Source: an uncultured Paracoccaceae bacterium (GTDB lineage Bacteria > Pseudomonadota > Alphaproteobacteria > Rhodobacterales > Rhodobacteraceae). From it: a stretch of DNA of 64,000 nucleotides. Where the stretch lies: the NCBI GenBank assembly GCA_951812615.1, contig CATOSU010000001.1:682001-746000 (forward strand). The letters are read 5' to 3'. The position numbers and the translations under genes are program-made. Positions within the stretch are counted from its first letter, which is position 1. Each line of letters opens with the position of its first letter. Of this stretch, positions 26,309 through 35,206 are shown piece by piece. The notes beneath the pieces are model-generated. The model searched no databases and had not been told where the DNA came from. It worked only from the letters and a program-made list of their open reading frames with translations.

Positions 26309-27133
26309 ATGTCCGAGGACCCGCGCCGCGCGAGGATGCTGGAGACCAACCAGCGGCAGAAAGCCTATTACGAGGAAACCAGCGCGGGCTGGATTTCGCC
26401 GGTCAATTCCTTTGCCACGAACCTGTGGTCGAAGCTGCGGCACCGGGCGATGGTCGCTGTGTCGGACGAACAGCGGGGCCGGGTTTACGAGGTACATCGC
26501 GGTTGGCTGGGCGATCTGGGCGGAAAAACAGTGCTGGATCTCGGGGCCGGAGCGGGTTCGCCGCTGAGCGGGTGGCTGGCGGACCGGGCTGCGCGTTATG
26601 ACGCCGTGGAACTGAGCGGAATGCAGCTCGACATCCTGAAGCGCAATATCGGGGATGGGCCCACGCGGCATTTCATTGCCGGCGATTTCCTCGATCCGGG
26701 GGTCACGGCGGGCGGGTATGACGTGATCTATGCCCATGCCGTCCTGCATCATTTCGAGTATATGGACGTGGTTCTGGACATGGCGCGGGAAAAACTGAAG
26801 CCCGGCGGCGTGATGATCACCTATGACCCGTTGCAGACATGGCTGCCGATCCGGCTGTTCCGGGCGCTGTTCCGCCCGTTTCAGACCGATGCGGACTGGG
26901 AATTTCCGCTGACGGCCAAGGGTATGCGGGCGATCGAGAGCCGGTTTGCGGTGCGCGACCGGTTGGGCGTATTTAACCGCGGGAAATGGGCGCTGATCCT
27001 TGGCGTGCTGTCGCCGCGGCTGGGCAGGCGCTATGGCGATGCATTGTTTGCGGCGGACTTCGACGGGCGCGGACGCCACCGCCGGCTGAAGTCCAGCCTG
27101 CATCTGAGCTATTGTCTGGAAAAACCCGCCTGA
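26309..27133 (+). CDS. class I SAM-dependent methyltransferase
   Basis: 274 residues. Motif I is VLDLGAGAGSPLSGW, the acidic loop follows at DAVELSGMQLDILK, and the post-I motifs YDVIYAHAVLHHFEYMD and KLKPGGVMITYDPL are typical of Rossmann methyltransferases of the UbiE/Methyltransf_11 group. The C-terminal third (RLFRALFRPF onward) is basic and could be the substrate or lipid-binding part. Its ATG is 11 bases after the serS stop, so it is probably translated from the same transcript. Substrate unknown. Confidence 0.83.
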   Translation: MSEDPRRARMLETNQRQKAYYEETSAGWISPVNSFATNLWSKLRHRAMVAVSDEQRGRVYEVHRGWLGDLGGKTVLDLGAGAGSPLSGWLADRAARYDAVELSGMQLDILKRNIGDGPTRHFIAGDFLDPGVTAGGYDVIYAHAVLHHFEYMDVVLDMAREKLKPGGVMITYDPLQTWLPIRLFRALFRPFQTDADWEFPLTAKGMRAIESRFAVRDRLGVFNRGKWALILGVLSPRLGRRYGDALFAADFDGRGRHRRLKSSLHLSYCLEKPA

Positions 27134-27202
27134 GCTGAGGGCGGGCAAATCACGAACCGGCGCTGGTTGGGCAGGCACCGGCCCGTGCAGGTGGGCCTAG
27201 GC

Positions 27203-27829
27203 TTATTTGCCCTTTTTGGACTTAGCCTTCTTTCCGGCCTTGGCCTTTTTCGATGTCTTGGCGGCCTTATCCTTGGCCTTCTTGGACTTGCTGTCCGACT
27301 TCTTGGACTTGGCGGTTTTAGATTTCTTGTCCTTCGACTTTTTGTCTTTTGACTTGGACGACTTGTCCTTGTCCTTCTTCGACTTCTTCTTGTCCGGCTT
27401 GGCAGGTTTGGTCTTTTTCTTTTCCGCCTTGGGCTCAGCGGCCTTGGCCGGTGCTGCCGGTTTGGCAGGTTTCGCGGGCTTGGCCGGTGCTGCGGGATTG
27501 GCCGGCGCCGCAGCCTTGGCCGGTGCTGCGGCCTTGGCCGGTTTCGCGGGTCTGGCCGGTGCTGCCGGTTTGGCCGCTCTGGTCCGTCTCGCGGGTTTGG
27601 CGGGTGCGGCCGGTTTGGTGGATCTGGCCCGTCTCGCAGGTTTGGCGGGTGCGACCGCGGCCTTTGCCGCAGCAATCAAGCGGGGCGCGGTGGCAATACC
27701 CACACCCTTGATCGTCAGCAGGTCGCCGGGTTTCGCAGCAGCAAGGTCCGCGACGGTCTTGATCCCCTGCCCTGCCATCGCCTGGCTCATCGCCGGCCCG
27801 ATGCCATGAATGTCCGTAAGTGTGGTCAT
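27203..27829 (-). CDS. helix-hairpin-helix protein with histone H1-like lysine-rich tail
   Basis: 208 residues in two very different parts. Residues 1-62 form a helix-hairpin-helix unit (LTDIHGIGPAMSQAMA, then LLTIKGVGIATAPRLIAAAK), a DNA-backbone-binding fold. Residues 63 to the end are low complexity: first AKPA/PAAP repeats like eukaryotic H1 tails or bacterial AlgP/Hc1, then an almost pure Lys/Ser/Asp/Ala stretch. The whole tail is extremely basic. A non-specific DNA-binding, nucleoid-compacting role is the natural inference. Start MTTLTDIHG has AGAGGA six bases upstream. The DNA is repetitive, so length may vary between strains. Confidence 0.75.
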   Translation of the reverse strand: MTTLTDIHGIGPAMSQAMAGQGIKTVADLAAAKPGDLLTIKGVGIATAPRLIAAAKAAVAPAKPARRARSTKPAAPAKPARRTRAAKPAAPARPAKPAKAAAPAKAAAPANPAAPAKPAKPAKPAAPAKAAEPKAEKKKTKPAKPDKKKSKKDKDKSSKSKDKKSKDKKSKTAKSKKSDSKSKKAKDKAAKTSKKAKAGKKAKSKKGK

Positions 27830-27902
27830 GCCAGTTCCTCTTTCCTCGCCCTGATGCATGTGTGCTGCGTTGCAGGAGAGTCTACATCAGCCGCATACAG
27901 AT

Positions 27903-27912
27903 TGTATATACA
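27903..27912. promoter_or_regulatory. AT-rich palindrome upstream of the HhH gene
   Basis: TGTATATACA inside an AT-rich patch (27896-27930) that contrasts with the GC-rich surroundings, 75-100 bp ahead of the lysine-rich protein's start. Probably part of its promoter. The rest of the 295-bp gap (27830-28124) shows no supported gene. Confidence 0.3.
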
Positions 27913-28124
27913 TAAAATATACGGTTTCGTATTGCCCGGCGATGGGCAACTCCTGATTCTCCCCACCGGATGGCCATTGTGAACCCGCGAAAGATGCCAC
28001 CCCGCGCATCGACGGGCCGGGCAATGGCGAACCGGGAATTCAACACGTCCCGTTACCCCCGAGAGATCCGCAGACCCGCAACGTTCCGGTCGATTTCACG
28101 CCGAAAATCGCCCTGCCGGCACCC

Positions 28125-29120
28125 CTACAAACCCGCATTCACCGCCGCACCGCCCCGGTCGCGCGTTTCGCGCGGGAACGGCACCAGACGCATCTGATCC
28201 TCGTCCCATAGCTTCAGGCGCAGCGCGGCGACCGCTTCGGGGAACTTGATGCGGCGCGGAGCATATTCGTCCGGGATGGAATAGTGGCAGGCCCGCAGCC
28301 GGTAGCTGGGAATGCGGGCGTTGAAATGGTGGATGTCATGCAGGGTGATACAGGCCACCGCCACGTCGAACCAGCGGCCGAAATCCAGACAGGACGATCC
28401 CTGCAGCGCCGCCAGTTGCGGATCCAGATCCGGGCGGCGGTGCCAGTAGGTGTCTTCGAAATTGTGCTGCAGGTAGACGAGGAACACGCCCAGCATTCCG
28501 CCCAGAAGGGACGCACCCAGCCAGACCAGAATGCCGGTCCAGCCCGCCAGCAGGTAGAGAATGCCGAGGAAGATCGCGATCGACAGGTTGTGCAGAATCA
28601 CCGGCTTCCAGCCGAAACGCGTGGTGTTCTTGGGCCAGCGGTAGCGGATGAAATAGGTGAACAGGGCCCCCACAGGGATCAGCAGGAACGGGTTGCGGTA
28701 GGCGCGGTATTGCAGGCGTTGCCACGGTCCGGCCTGCTTCCATTCCCGCAGGGTCATGGTGTAGATCTCGGTGGTTTCCCGGTGATCGAGGTTTCCGAGG
28801 TGCCCGTGATGCAGGTTGTGATTCTGCTTCATCACTTCGAACGGGGCGAAGGTAAACGGCGACAGAACCTCGCCGGCCAGTTCATTCTGTGCCCGGGTTT
28901 CGAACAGGGAATGATGCCCGCAATCATGCTGTAGCACGTAGAGGCGCACGGCGGCGAAGGCGTGTATCACGCACATCGGCCCCAGCACCCACCACAGGTG
29001 CACAAACACGATGCCAAAATAAAGCGATAGGAAATAAACGGCAAATGTGCCAAAGAAACTGAGCGAAGCCAGCCGGTTATCCTGCTTGGCGTAAACTCTG
29101 GTGTGCGCCCTGATGTCCAC
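28125..29120 (-). CDS. membrane fatty acid desaturase
   Basis: 331 residues with four or more helices and the three histidine boxes of the di-iron desaturase/hydroxylase family: HDCGHHSLF (about 65), HNLHHGHLG (about 101) and HDIHHFNARIP (about 260). The first box type HxxxHH and the two HxxHH boxes fit acyl-lipid desaturases. It probably introduces a double bond into membrane lipid acyl chains, possibly for cold or membrane-fluidity adaptation. GTG start at 29120 behind a G-rich ribosome site. No ferredoxin or regulator gene is adjacent. Confidence 0.87.
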   Translation of the reverse strand: MDIRAHTRVYAKQDNRLASLSFFGTFAVYFLSLYFGIVFVHLWWVLGPMCVIHAFAAVRLYVLQHDCGHHSLFETRAQNELAGEVLSPFTFAPFEVMKQNHNLHHGHLGNLDHRETTEIYTMTLREWKQAGPWQRLQYRAYRNPFLLIPVGALFTYFIRYRWPKNTTRFGWKPVILHNLSIAIFLGILYLLAGWTGILVWLGASLLGGMLGVFLVYLQHNFEDTYWHRRPDLDPQLAALQGSSCLDFGRWFDVAVACITLHDIHHFNARIPSYRLRACHYSIPDEYAPRRIKFPEAVAALRLKLWDEDQMRLVPFPRETRDRGGAAVNAGL

Positions 29121-29221
29121 CGGTTCCCCCCGTCTAAGATCCGCACGACAAAAGTATTCTATGTCCGTTATTTAATCCGATTTGGCCCGTGGGACAAGAC
29201 GGTGGCGCGCCATGGCGCCCG

Positions 29222-30364
29222 TTAGGGGAGGAACCTGGGGTCCAGATTGTCGGGGTGGTAGTCCGGTCTCCCGGAAATCCGCGCCGGTAGCGACGGGTGC
29301 ACCTCCCACGGCTCGGAGGGGCTGGGCCGGGCGCCGACAAGGCCCGGCAGGATCTTGTAGGCGGTGCGCGGCCAGTTGGCGATCGGGCCGTCGCTGAGCG
29401 CATCGGGCGGGGCGTCGAACAGGATGGCGCGGCTGAGGCGCAGGCCGTCTTCGCCCGCGGTCTCGGCCCCGGCCGTGATCCAGTCCAGCGTCACGTTGGT
29501 CAGCCCCCGGTTCACGCCGGACCCGCCGACCATGCCGTGATCGCCGACGAACCATTGCTGCTGATAGAGGCGGCTGTCCGATGTGTCGCCGTCATTGAGC
29601 CCCGGTTTCGCTTGGTTGGTATCCGGGTCGGTGCGCTTGTCGAGATTGTCCCAGCCGGTCATGGCAAAGAACTTGCGTTTCTCGTCAAGGCTGACGGCAT
29701 GGCGGGCGCTGCTGACGAGGCTGGAAAGCTCGAGATCATGGAACCTGTAGCGGCGGTTCCAGATCCGCGCCGCCGATCCCAGAACCGACGGCGGCATGCC
29801 CAGCGCGCCAACCGTGTCCCAGATCCCCAGATAGGCGATGTTGACGAGTTGCGAATGGTCGCTGCGCCAGTCCAGATCTTTTTGCGAGGTGGCGAAATCC
29901 GGTGAAACCTGCCGCCGGGTCTCAAGGATATGCGGTTTGTCCGGGTGGTTTTCGGCGCCCGGAAGCCGGTAGAGGTCGAACGCCTTGCGGACCGTGTCGT
30001 CGCCCGGGTCGGCCGCGATCCCGCATTTGCGGATCATCCCGGCCAGCGACCGCGCAGTATAGGCCCCGCGCGAGAACCCGAAGATATAGAGTTCATCCCC
30101 CGCGGCGTAGCGTTCGGCGATGAACTGGTACGCGATGCGGATATTGTGGTTCAGCCCCCAGCCGAAGGCGCCGCCGCCGACCTGATGGATCTTGTTTTCT
30201 GCCCATGTGCGCATCCGCGACGAGGTGCCAACCCCCGGGAAGTAGGCAGCAATCTGACCGTCATGCTCCAGCGTGGCACGCCACAGGCGGTGCACGTGGG
30301 TCGGTTGCGGGATGTCCGGCGAATTCCATGTCCCGTCGCAGAAGACGGCGATCCGTTTCGGCAT
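29222..30364 (-). CDS. DUF2235 alpha/beta-hydrolase-like protein
   Basis: 380 residues. The start KRIAVFCDGTWN is the DUF2235 opening motif, and YIFGFSRGAYTARSLAGM carries the GxSxG nucleophile elbow (Ser about 99). DUF2235 includes the Tle1 phospholipase effectors of type VI secretion, but it is also common as a stand-alone intracellular protein. There is no signal peptide, and no VgrG, Tli immunity or T6SS gene is next to it, so I do not call it an effector. Later family segments (DTVGALGMP, FVGDHGMVGGS) are intact. Confidence 0.82.
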   Translation of the reverse strand: MPKRIAVFCDGTWNSPDIPQPTHVHRLWRATLEHDGQIAAYFPGVGTSSRMRTWAENKIHQVGGGAFGWGLNHNIRIAYQFIAERYAAGDELYIFGFSRGAYTARSLAGMIRKCGIAADPGDDTVRKAFDLYRLPGAENHPDKPHILETRRQVSPDFATSQKDLDWRSDHSQLVNIAYLGIWDTVGALGMPPSVLGSAARIWNRRYRFHDLELSSLVSSARHAVSLDEKRKFFAMTGWDNLDKRTDPDTNQAKPGLNDGDTSDSRLYQQQWFVGDHGMVGGSGVNRGLTNVTLDWITAGAETAGEDGLRLSRAILFDAPPDALSDGPIANWPRTAYKILPGLVGARPSPSEPWEVHPSLPARISGRPDYHPDNLDPRFLP

Positions 30365-30462
30365 AGCGTTGATCCGTTATGCGGTTCACCCGCACAGAAT
30401 ACACCTTTTACGCGAATGCGACAATGATCCATACAAGGCATGGAGACCAGACCGGCCCACCT

Positions 30463-30479
30463 CCGGCCGGTCCGGCCGG
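30463..30479. repeat. perfect GC palindrome after the cupin gene
   Basis: CCGGCCGG-T-CCGGCCGG, 17 bp, eight bases beyond the cupin stop. It forms a strong hairpin on the minus-strand transcript but has no T-run, so it may act as a 3'-end stabiliser or part of a rho-dependent end. Confidence 0.4.
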
Positions 30480-30486
30480 CGGATGG

Positions 30487-30864
30487 TCACCCCTTGATTT
30501 CGATCCGGATGCCGTGGATGTCGCTGCTGCCCTTGTTCAGAACCCGGCCAAGGGGTTGGGGCGCCATGTTCACCACAAGGCTGCTTTTTCCGTCCCAGGC
30601 ATCGATGGCGCGCAGCACGTCGCGGCTGGGCGGCAGTTCCTCGCCCTCCGGCGAAATGTCGCGGACCTGATCGTGGACCTGATCCAGAACGAAGACCGAG
30701 GGCCAGCGGTGATGGTGCAGCGGTTCCTCGTCCTGCGGTTTCAGGGTGACCTCGAGCACGCGCAGCTTGTCGTTTTCGAAGATGACCTTGTGATGATCGG
30801 GGGCGGCGGCCACCGCGTCAAACGCAGGGTCCCAGTCCGATGTGTCGGTGATGTCGTGATCCAT
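30487..30864 (-). CDS. small cupin-domain protein
   Basis: 125 residues, a single cupin barrel. Motif 1 is EEPLHHHRWPSVFVLD with the HHH metal-ligand candidates; motif 2 is weak (near MAPQPLGRVLNKGSSDIHGIRIE), which is usual in stand-alone cupins of this type. The start has GGAGGAG upstream. No neighbour suggests a pathway, and catalytic function cannot be assigned. Confidence 0.7.
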   Translation of the reverse strand: MDHDITDTSDWDPAFDAVAAAPDHHKVIFENDKLRVLEVTLKPQDEEPLHHHRWPSVFVLDQVHDQVRDISPEGEELPPSRDVLRAIDAWDGKSSLVVNMAPQPLGRVLNKGSSDIHGIRIEIKG

Positions 30865-31040
30865 AGCCGGCTCTCCTCCCAGAATAGCAAAACCCTAGCG
30901 GGCAGATCACCCGGCGTCCAAAGAAATGGGGCAGTCAGGTTTGCACGGCATTGGGCGCGCAAGGGAGACGCGGGACGGGGTGAATAAGTGATCCGGTCCC
31001 ATTTCCGGTCCGTGAATGCGAAAACAGAGGAGCATTCGGG

Positions 31041-31421
31041 ATGAAAACAACTCTGCTGGCCATTGCGGTTTCTGCCGCGGCCGGGACGCCGGGCATCGCG
31101 CTTACGGTCTATTCGAGCAGCTATGACGTCGACCCGGCCAGTGACGGCACGTTCGAGATCGTGTCCGATATCAGCCGGGACGCAATCTTTTGGTGCGGTG
31201 CGGCCAGCCATGCGGCCACAGCCCTGTCGAAATCCAACTCGGAAAAGATCTATGTCTGGCGCGGACGGCTTGCCAAGCCGGACGGCAGCGCGGTCCGGTT
31301 CGGCTTTGCGCCGCCGTCCGGGGGAGAGGTGTCGGGCTATTCGGCATCTGTCGAGATCGTCGGCAATGCGCTTTCGGTGGTTCAGGCCCGACAGCACCGT
31401 CTGCGTCAGGAATACCCCTGA
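31041..31421 (+). CDS. small exported protein of unknown function
   Basis: 126 residues. MKTTLLAIAVSAAAGTPGIA is a signal peptide-like N-terminus, followed by a mature domain with an aromatic start (LTVYSSSYDVDPASDG), one cysteine (FWCGAASHA) and alternating strand patterns (SEKIYVWRGRLAKPDGSAV). GAGGAG lies nine bases ahead of the ATG. It converges with der with a 20-bp gap. No family recognised; the FWCGAASHA patch looks conserved in character and might mark a roseobacter-specific family. Confidence 0.65.
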   Translation: MKTTLLAIAVSAAAGTPGIALTVYSSSYDVDPASDGTFEIVSDISRDAIFWCGAASHAATALSKSNSEKIYVWRGRLAKPDGSAVRFGFAPPSGGEVSGYSASVEIVGNALSVVQARQHRLRQEYP

Positions 31422-31441
31422 ATGGCGGGCCTGCGTCCGGG

Positions 31442-32878
31442 CTATTTCCGCTTGTCCAGATGCTTACGCAGCTTTGAGGGGCCGGGTTTTTTCCGGCCCT
31501 TGTAGGGGTTCTTGTCGCCCTGCCCGCGCAGGGTCAGGCGGATGGGGGTGCCGGGCATGTCGAAATCTTCGCGCAGGCCGTTGACGAGGTAGCGGTTGTA
31601 GCTTTCGGGCATCTTGTCGGGGTGCGAACACATCACCACGAAACCGGGCGGGCGGGTCTTGGCCTGTGTCATGTAGCGTAGTTTGATGCGCTTGCCTTGC
31701 GGGGCGGGCGGCGGGTGCGCCTCCAGCATTTCGGTCAGCCAGCGGTTCAGCTGTGCGGTGGGCACGCGGCGGTTCCAGACGTCGTAGGCGCGGATGATCG
31801 CGTCGTGCAGACGGTCCAGCCCGCGTCCGGTTTTGGCCGAGATCGTGACCAGCGGTGCGCCGCGCAGTTGCGGCAGCAGGCGTTCGAAGCTTTCTTTCAG
31901 ATCACGCAGCTTGGCCTGACGGTCGTCCTCCACGTCCCATTTGTTGACCGCAACGACCACGGCGCGGCCTTCCCGCTCGGCCAGATCGGCAATGCGCAGG
32001 TCCTGCTGTTCAAACGGGATGGCAGCGTCCAGCAGCAACACGACAACCTCGGCGAATTTTACCGCGCGCAGCCCGTCGCTGACCGACAGTTTTTCTAGCT
32101 TTTCCTGCACCCGTGCCTTTTTGCGCATCCCGGCGGTGTCCCAGATGCGCATCTCCGTCCCGGCCCAGTTGGTGGTGAGCGAGATGGCGTCGCGGGTGAT
32201 GCCCGCCTCGGGCCCGGTCAGCAGCCGGTCTTCGCCGATGATCTTGTTAATCAGCGTGGACTTGCCCGCATTAGGCCGTCCGATCACGGCCACCTGCAGC
32301 GGTTTCGCCGGTGCGGTGGCATCGTCGCCGTCGACCACGTCGACATTCGTCTGTGGCGTGTCAGCGAGGCTGCGGGCCTCGAACTGTTCGGCCAGCGGCG
32401 CCAGCAAGGTGTAGAGATCGTCCAGCCCCTCGCCATGTTCGGCGCTGAGCCGGACGGGTTCGCCCAGCCCCAGCCCGTAGGCTTCCAGCACGCCGGCTTC
32501 GGCCGCGTTTCCCTCGGCCTTGTTGGCGCCGAGGATCACGTGGGCAGAGCGGCGGCGCAGGATGTCCGCGAACACCTCGTCGGTGGGGGTGACACCGATA
32601 CGGGCGTCAATCATGAAGAGACAGATATCGGCCATGTCGACCGCATGTTCGGTCAGCCGCCGCATCCGGCCCTGCAGGCTGTCGTCGTTCGCCTGTTCCA
32701 ACCCGGCGGTGTCGATCACGGTAAACCGCAGCGGTCCCAGCCGGGCCTCGCCTTCGCGCAGGTCACGGGTGACGCCGGGCTGATCGTCGACCAGCGCAAG
32801 GCGCTTGCCGACAAGACGGTTGAACAATGTGGATTTGCCCACATTGGGGCGCCCCACGATGGCAAGGGTAAAGGACAT
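31442..32878 (-). CDS. der: ribosome biogenesis GTPase Der (EngA)
   Basis: Essential double GTPase for 50S subunit assembly, 478 residues. First G domain: [12 protein letters not shown] (G1), DQPGVTRD (switch), DTAGLEQ (G3), GANKAEG (G4). Second: [37 protein letters not shown], then a C-terminal KH-like domain with [17 protein letters not shown] and a basic tail. bamB lies 45 bp upstream on the same strand; the bamB-der order with a YfgM homologue matches the yfgM-bamB-der run of gammaproteobacteria. Confidence 0.97.
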   Translation of the reverse strand: MSFTLAIVGRPNVGKSTLFNRLVGKRLALVDDQPGVTRDLREGEARLGPLRFTVIDTAGLEQANDDSLQGRMRRLTEHAVDMADICLFMIDARIGVTPTDEVFADILRRRSAHVILGANKAEGNAAEAGVLEAYGLGLGEPVRLSAEHGEGLDDLYTLLAPLAEQFEARSLADTPQTNVDVVDGDDATAPAKPLQVAVIGRPNAGKSTLINKIIGEDRLLTGPEAGITRDAISLTTNWAGTEMRIWDTAGMRKKARVQEKLEKLSVSDGLRAVKFAEVVVLLLDAAIPFEQQDLRIADLAEREGRAVVVAVNKWDVEDDRQAKLRDLKESFERLLPQLRGAPLVTISAKTGRGLDRLHDAIIRAYDVWNRRVPTAQLNRWLTEMLEAHPPPAPQGKRIKLRYMTQAKTRPPGFVVMCSHPDKMPESYNRYLVNGLREDFDMPGTPIRLTLRGQGDKNPYKGRKKPGPSKLRKHLDKRK

Positions 32879-32923
32879 GGCGGTTTCCGAACGGTCAGAC
32901 GCGCCCTTTAGCGCATACGCGCG

Positions 32924-34234
32924 TCAACGGAAAGCGTGCAATTGCCCCGCCTTGCTGACCACATAGAGGGTCTGACCGGCAACGGTGGGCGAGCTGGCCG
33001 CGCCGTCGGGGATCTGGGCCTGATGGACAAGGCTGCCATCCTCGGGCTTGAAGAACCGCAATACGCCGTCGCTGGAGGCGACCACGACCCTTCCACCGGC
33101 CACGACCGGGCCGTAATGCGCATAGACCGGTCCGCGGCGGCGCGGTTTGTCCTTGACGTAGCCGGGCAGGTCGACGGCCCAGATCACCTGCCCGTCAGCG
33201 GCGGAAATCCGAGCCAGCTGCAGCCGGTCGGTGACCACGAACAGGCTGTCGCCGGCAGGCCAGATATTGCCCAGCGCGCCTTCTAGCGCGGTCCATTTGC
33301 GGTCGCCGGTTTCCAGATCGAAGGCCACCGTGCGGCCGGAATGGTTACCCGCGTAAACCGTGTTGCCCACGATCACCGGGGCACCGGTGATGTCGGACAC
33401 CTGCGAAACGGTGCGGCCCACACGTTCGCCGGCCACGGACGCGCCCCAGCGCCGCAGGCCGCCGCGCCGGAACACCGCCTCCACGTCGCCGGACCCGTAG
33501 GCAAACACCGCGTATTTGCCAGACACGGCCGGGGCCGGTGCGCCCAGAACGTTGGCAAGGCTGGGTGTGCCGTTGATGCGCCACGCGATCCGGCCGTCAT
33601 CGGTCTTGATGGCCCAGCCGGTATCGTCCCCGGCCACCAGATAGATCAGCCCGTCCATGACGGTCGGCTGACCGCTGCCGGTGGCATCGAGCTGCTGCTG
33701 CCAGTGGATATTGCCGGTCTTGGCATCGAGCGTTGCCAGCTTGCCGAAGCCGGACGACACGTAGACCCGGCCGTTGGAATAGGCGATACCGCCGCCGGTG
33801 GCTTCCTTGTCGGTGTCCCGCGGCGGTGTCAGGTCGGTGGACCAGACCGTACCGCCGTTCGTGGCCGTCGCCGTCACCCGCGCGGTTGCGTCAAGCGTGT
33901 AGATCAGGCCGTTGGCGATGATCGGTTCGGCGGTGATGCGTTGCCGGCGGGTATTGCCTTCGCCGATATTTGCCGACCAGACCAGAACGGGTGCTGACCG
34001 CAGCGCCGGGTGCGACGTGCGGTAGGACGGGGTTCCGATGCCATGGGTCCATGACTTGTTCGCCGTCTGGCCCGCCATGCGGATGCTGCGGCTCTGGTTG
34101 ACCAACTCGGGTTCGGTGCCGCGCAGATCCTCGCGTTCGCCGGGAAGGATAACCTCACGTTCACAGCCGGCAAGGATCAGGGCAGCGCCCAGCGCCAGAA
34201 TGGCCGCCTGTTTCGGGAATACGCTTCGGAGCAT
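32924..34234 (-). CDS. bamB: outer-membrane assembly lipoprotein BamB-like, PQQ-type beta-propeller
   Basis: 436 residues. The signal ends in the lipobox LILAGC, so the mature protein is a lipoprotein anchored by Cys. The rest is an eight-bladed propeller of PQQ-like repeats (GLIYTLDATARVTAT, TLDAKTGNIHWQQ, VAFDLETGDRKWTAL, ISAADGQVIWAVDLP). It lies between a YfgM-like gene and der, the conserved neighbourhood of BamB. It should help BamA fold outer-membrane beta-barrels from the periplasmic side. Confidence 0.9.
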   Translation of the reverse strand: MLRSVFPKQAAILALGAALILAGCEREVILPGEREDLRGTEPELVNQSRSIRMAGQTANKSWTHGIGTPSYRTSHPALRSAPVLVWSANIGEGNTRRQRITAEPIIANGLIYTLDATARVTATATNGGTVWSTDLTPPRDTDKEATGGGIAYSNGRVYVSSGFGKLATLDAKTGNIHWQQQLDATGSGQPTVMDGLIYLVAGDDTGWAIKTDDGRIAWRINGTPSLANVLGAPAPAVSGKYAVFAYGSGDVEAVFRRGGLRRWGASVAGERVGRTVSQVSDITGAPVIVGNTVYAGNHSGRTVAFDLETGDRKWTALEGALGNIWPAGDSLFVVTDRLQLARISAADGQVIWAVDLPGYVKDKPRRRGPVYAHYGPVVAGGRVVVASSDGVLRFFKPEDGSLVHQAQIPDGAASSPTVAGQTLYVVSKAGQLHAFR

Positions 34235-34272
34235 GATGTCAGCCCGTTTCCTGTTTCTGCCCGGGGCGATGC

Positions 34273-34944
34273 CTAGCCCTGCGATTGCTGCAGGTTGTCC
34301 GGCGTTCCGCCCAGTGCCACAATCAACCGGCTGGCCCTGTCTTGCAAGGCCGGTGTGGCCTCGGCGTCCTGCAATATGGCCTGCAGCCGGTCCAGCGCAG
34401 CCTCGGACTGGCCCTCGGAAATATCGATTATCGCCAGCTGTTCCTCGGCCAGCAGGCGCAGCGCCTTGCCGGGTTCAGCCAGCGCCTCGTATTGCAGGCG
34501 CCGGTCGGCGGCGGCCAGCCCATCCCCCTGGATCAGCAGCGCCTTGAAGGCGGCAATCTCGCGGTAGATCGGCGGCAGTTCACCGTCCGCGGCGATGCGG
34601 TTCAGCCCCTCGACCGCAGCGGCGGTCTCATCCGCGTTCGACTGGGCGGCCGAAAGCAGCATCTGGTGGACGGCAGCATTGCCCGGCGTGGTCGGTGTGA
34701 CGGCGGCCAGTGCCGTTGCCCGGCCGGCGGCATCGTTGGCCCCGAGCGCGGCGATCAGCGCGTCGCCGGTGGCCTGCGCGGCAGCCGTGGCCTGCGATTT
34801 GCGGTATTCGTTCCACGCCGCGCCGCCCACGATGACAAGGATCGCAAGCGCCGCAATCCAGCCATACTTGCGCAGATAGCCATAAAGCTGATCGCGCCGG
34901 ACTTCTTCGGTGACTTCGTCGATAAAACTGTCGGTGTCGCTCAT
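34273..34944 (-). CDS. YfgM-like tetratricopeptide membrane protein
   Basis: About 223 residues: short cytoplasmic N-terminus (FIDEVTEEVRRDQLYGYLRKYG), one membrane helix (WIAALAILVIVGGAAW, about 28-45), then a periplasmic helical TPR region (repeat-like blocks such as AFKALLIQGDGLAAADRRLQYEAL, split by short turns). The family (TPR_21, YfgM) associates with SecYEG and periplasmic chaperones. It is the first gene of the yfgM-bamB-der run, with 38 bp to bamB. I start at MSDTDSFID; an ATG seven codons earlier is possible. Confidence 0.85.
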   Translation of the reverse strand: MSDTDSFIDEVTEEVRRDQLYGYLRKYGWIAALAILVIVGGAAWNEYRKSQATAAAQATGDALIAALGANDAAGRATALAAVTPTTPGNAAVHQMLLSAAQSNADETAAAVEGLNRIAADGELPPIYREIAAFKALLIQGDGLAAADRRLQYEALAEPGKALRLLAEEQLAIIDISEGQSEAALDRLQAILQDAEATPALQDRASRLIVALGGTPDNLQQSQG

Positions 34945-35206
34945 CCCTGCCCCCGGTTGGCTCAACGGGCTGTTTTACAGGCATTTTGCTTGGCTGCCAT
35001 GCCCGAACGTCCCCCTCTCTTACAAGGATGGGGAAAGCAAGCCAAGTGGGCGATGACAACGCATCGTGGCCGACTTGCACAGGTTCGCGAAAAAAATTAA
35101 TCTGAACTGGTTAGTTTAGCGTATCGGTTACCTATATGTCGCACAGGCCGATCCGGCGGTATGTCTGTCGGATCGAAGCGCGACAGGCTGTTGAGGACAA
35201 CACGTT

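Noticed and set aside
29222-30364. DUF2235 protein as a type VI secretion lipase effector
   Set aside because: No VgrG, PAAR, immunity or structural T6SS genes are adjacent and there is no export signal; a stand-alone DUF2235 protein is the safer call.
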